Part shown: positions 4,188 to 5,462 of the stretch, piece after piece
Layout: each line of letters starts with the position of its first letter
Numbering within the stretch: position 1 is the first letter of the stretch
NCBI GenBank assembly: GCA_916049935.1
Contig: CAJZJI010000071.1
Span: 1 to 5,462, forward strand
Reading direction: 5' to 3'
Length of the DNA stretch: 5,462 nucleotides
Origin: an uncultured Streptococcus sp.
GTDB lineage: Bacteria > Bacillota > Bacilli > Lactobacillales > Aerococcaceae
Made by a program: the position numbers and the translations under genes
The notes under the pieces: generated by a model
What the model saw: the letters and a program-made list of their open reading frames with translations, nothing else
What the model was told of the DNA's origin: nothing
Database searches by the model: none

Positions 4188-5462
4188 GTTTTTCCTCATC
4201 GCGGGCTAGAATTTCCCCGCATGTTTTTACAAACAGTTTAACTTGCTCGAGCCATAAGTCAACAGGCTTTTGCGTGATATTTAATAAAATCTGAAGACTT
4301 TCGCCCTTGTTAGCTACTTGCGCTGGTAATTTCACCGGACCAAGCGCCTCAAAGACGGGCACCCCTTGCAAGCGAGTCGCACTTGGCGGCGCAATCGTAA
4401 TCGTCACCGAATTGTCTTTACGTTTAATCGATACGACGTCAATCTCGTTAGCGTAATGCTTAATCAATCCAACTTCAGCCAACGCGCTGACTTCATCTGG
4501 GAAGTCCCCGAAGCGGTCGATAAAGTCATCGAGCAATTCTTCATAAGCTTCCACGCTATCAATCGAGCGAATGCGTTTATACATCTCGATTTTTTGACGT
4601 TCGTCTTGAATGTAGCTAGACGGGATATACGCATCAATCTGCAAGTCGATTTCGACGGTTTCTTCGTCAGACTTCACTTCTTTTCCTTGTTTCTTCAACA
4701 CGGCTTCGCTTAATAATTGAGAATATAAATCGAATCCGACCGAATCGATAAATCCGTGCTGTTGTTTTCCAAGCAAATTCCCTGCCCCACGAATCGATAA
4801 ATCACGCATAGCAATCTTGAATCCAGACCCAAGTTCTGTAAAGTCGCGCATCGCTTGCAGACGCTTCTCGCTGACTTCGGTTAAGACTTTATCGGGTTGA
4901 TACATGAGGTACGCATAGGCAATACGGTTTGTACGCCCAACACGTCCACGCAATTGATACAACTGCGAAAGCCCCATATGATCCGCATTTTCAATAAAGA
5001 GAGTGTTCACGTTTGGAATGTCCACACCAGTTTCGATAATCGTGGTCGTCACTAAGACATCATATTCCCCTTCGATAAATTGGTAGAGAATATTCTCTAG
5101 CGTCGTCTCACTCATTTGACCATGAATCACACCCACACGACATCCTGGGACAAGAGCTCTGAGTTCATCGGCCTTCTTCTCAATCGTTTCGACACGATTA
5201 TATAAATAGAAGACTTGTCCGCCACGAGCCATTTCACGTTCGATGCCGTCACGAATGGTCATCGGGTTCTGTTCCATCACGAAAGTTTGAACCGGATATC
5301 GGTTTGCTGGTGGTGTCTCGATAACGGATAAATCACGCACTCCAAGCATGGACATATGGAGCGTTCTTGGAATTGGCGTTGCCGTCAGCGTCAATACGTC
5401 CACTTGTGATTTCAATTGTTTCAAACGTTCCTTATGCTTCACTCCAAAGCGTTGTTCTTCAT
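4171..5462 (-). CDS. mfd: Transcription-repair coupling factor Mfd, C-terminal part (5' end outside window)
   Basis: Role: an ATP-driven DNA translocase that removes stalled RNA polymerase and recruits UvrA to the lesion. Seen: 429 residues, about a third of the usual 1150-1180; the rest lies beyond the window edge. The fragment opens with EEQRFGV, the end of helicase motif II (DEEQ box), so the GTG at 5440-5442 is an internal valine, not a start. Motif III TATPIPRTLHM is at about 26-36, motif V TTTIIETGVDIPN at about 138-150, and motif VI with the translocation region QLRGRVGRTNR at about 169-179. The conserved RGAGNLLGKQQHGFIDSVGFDLY follows near 224-246, then the C-terminal D7 (TRCF) domain from about 265 on. 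The protein ends in a Glu/Lys-rich tail. Context: first visible gene of the mfd-flippase-rqcP unit; its promoter is outside the window. Confidence 0.97.
   Translation of the reverse strand, partial: EEQRFGVKHKERLKQLKSQVDVLTLTATPIPRTLHMSMLGVRDLSVIETPPANRYPVQTFVMEQNPMTIRDGIEREMARGGQVFYLYNRVETIEKKADELRALVPGCRVGVIHGQMSETTLENILYQFIEGEYDVLVTTTIIETGVDIPNVNTLFIENADHMGLSQLYQLRGRVGRTNRIAYAYLMYQPDKVLTEVSEKRLQAMRDFTELGSGFKIAMRDLSIRGAGNLLGKQQHGFIDSVGFDLYSQLLSEAVLKKQGKEVKSDEETVEIDLQIDAYIPSSYIQDERQKIEMYKRIRSIDSVEAYEELLDDFIDRFGDFPDEVSALAEVGLIKHYANEIDVVSIKRKDNSVTITIAPPSATRLQGVPVFEALGPVKLPAQVANKGESLQILLNITQKPVDLWLEQVKLFVKTCGEILARDEEKHEEDK

Noticed and set aside
4366..4713. Plus-strand open frame opposite mfd
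   Set aside because: Antisense of the conserved Mfd C-terminal domain; no independent support.
5440..5442. GTG as a start of the Mfd-like protein
   Set aside because: The reading frame continues upstream through EEQRFG, the conserved helicase motif II, so this is an internal valine of a truncated-by-window gene.

Overview
The window reads as a low-GC, non-sporulating Firmicute, most likely a member of the Lactobacillales. This rests on protein resemblance and gene order only; I cannot name a genus with confidence. Every protein gene lies on the minus strand, so transcription runs from high to low coordinates. The order follows the conserved mfd - flippase (yabM type) - rqcP (yabO) - divIC - S1-domain (yabR) cluster of Bacilli. 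The spore genes yabP/yabQ and the MazG-type gene yabN, which sit in this cluster in Bacillus subtilis, are absent.

Layout, in transcription order. At 5462-4171 is the C-terminal part of mfd, the transcription-repair coupling factor; it enters the window at its helicase motif II. At 4187-2568 is a polytopic flippase of the MOP/PST superfamily that overlaps the end of mfd. At 2581-2306 is rqcP, a small S4-domain protein of ribosome quality control, which overlaps the flippase end. A hairpin with a T tract at 2297-2266 closes this unit. A strong sigma-A-type promoter overlapped by a 28-bp dyad (2230-2187) then drives mgtC (2163-1456). Next is a 491-base stretch without a credible protein gene (1455-965), which holds a large self-complementary element and the divIC promoters. 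divIC (964-518, GTG start) follows, then a 68-base gap with a hairpin just before the next Shine-Dalgarno, and an S1-domain RNA-binding protein (449-1) that runs off the window.

The most interesting item is the element at 1118-1442. Nearly all of its roughly 325 bases can be placed in one branched fold: a long interrupted closing helix, four hairpins on short linkers, and a possible loop-loop contact between hairpins 1 and 4. It has more G-U pairs when read on the plus strand, opposite to all its neighbours. I do not recognise it as a known RNA family. It could be a structured noncoding RNA or a palindromic mobile repeat (MITE-like). Together with mgtC it forms an insert between rqcP and divIC, which are close neighbours in related genomes.

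Functionally, the conserved genes are housekeeping: DNA repair coupled to transcription (Mfd), lipid-linked precursor or polysaccharide export (flippase), rescue of stalled ribosomes (RqcP), cell division (DivIC) and RNA binding (S1 protein). mgtC is the accessory member, with its own promoter and a candidate operator.
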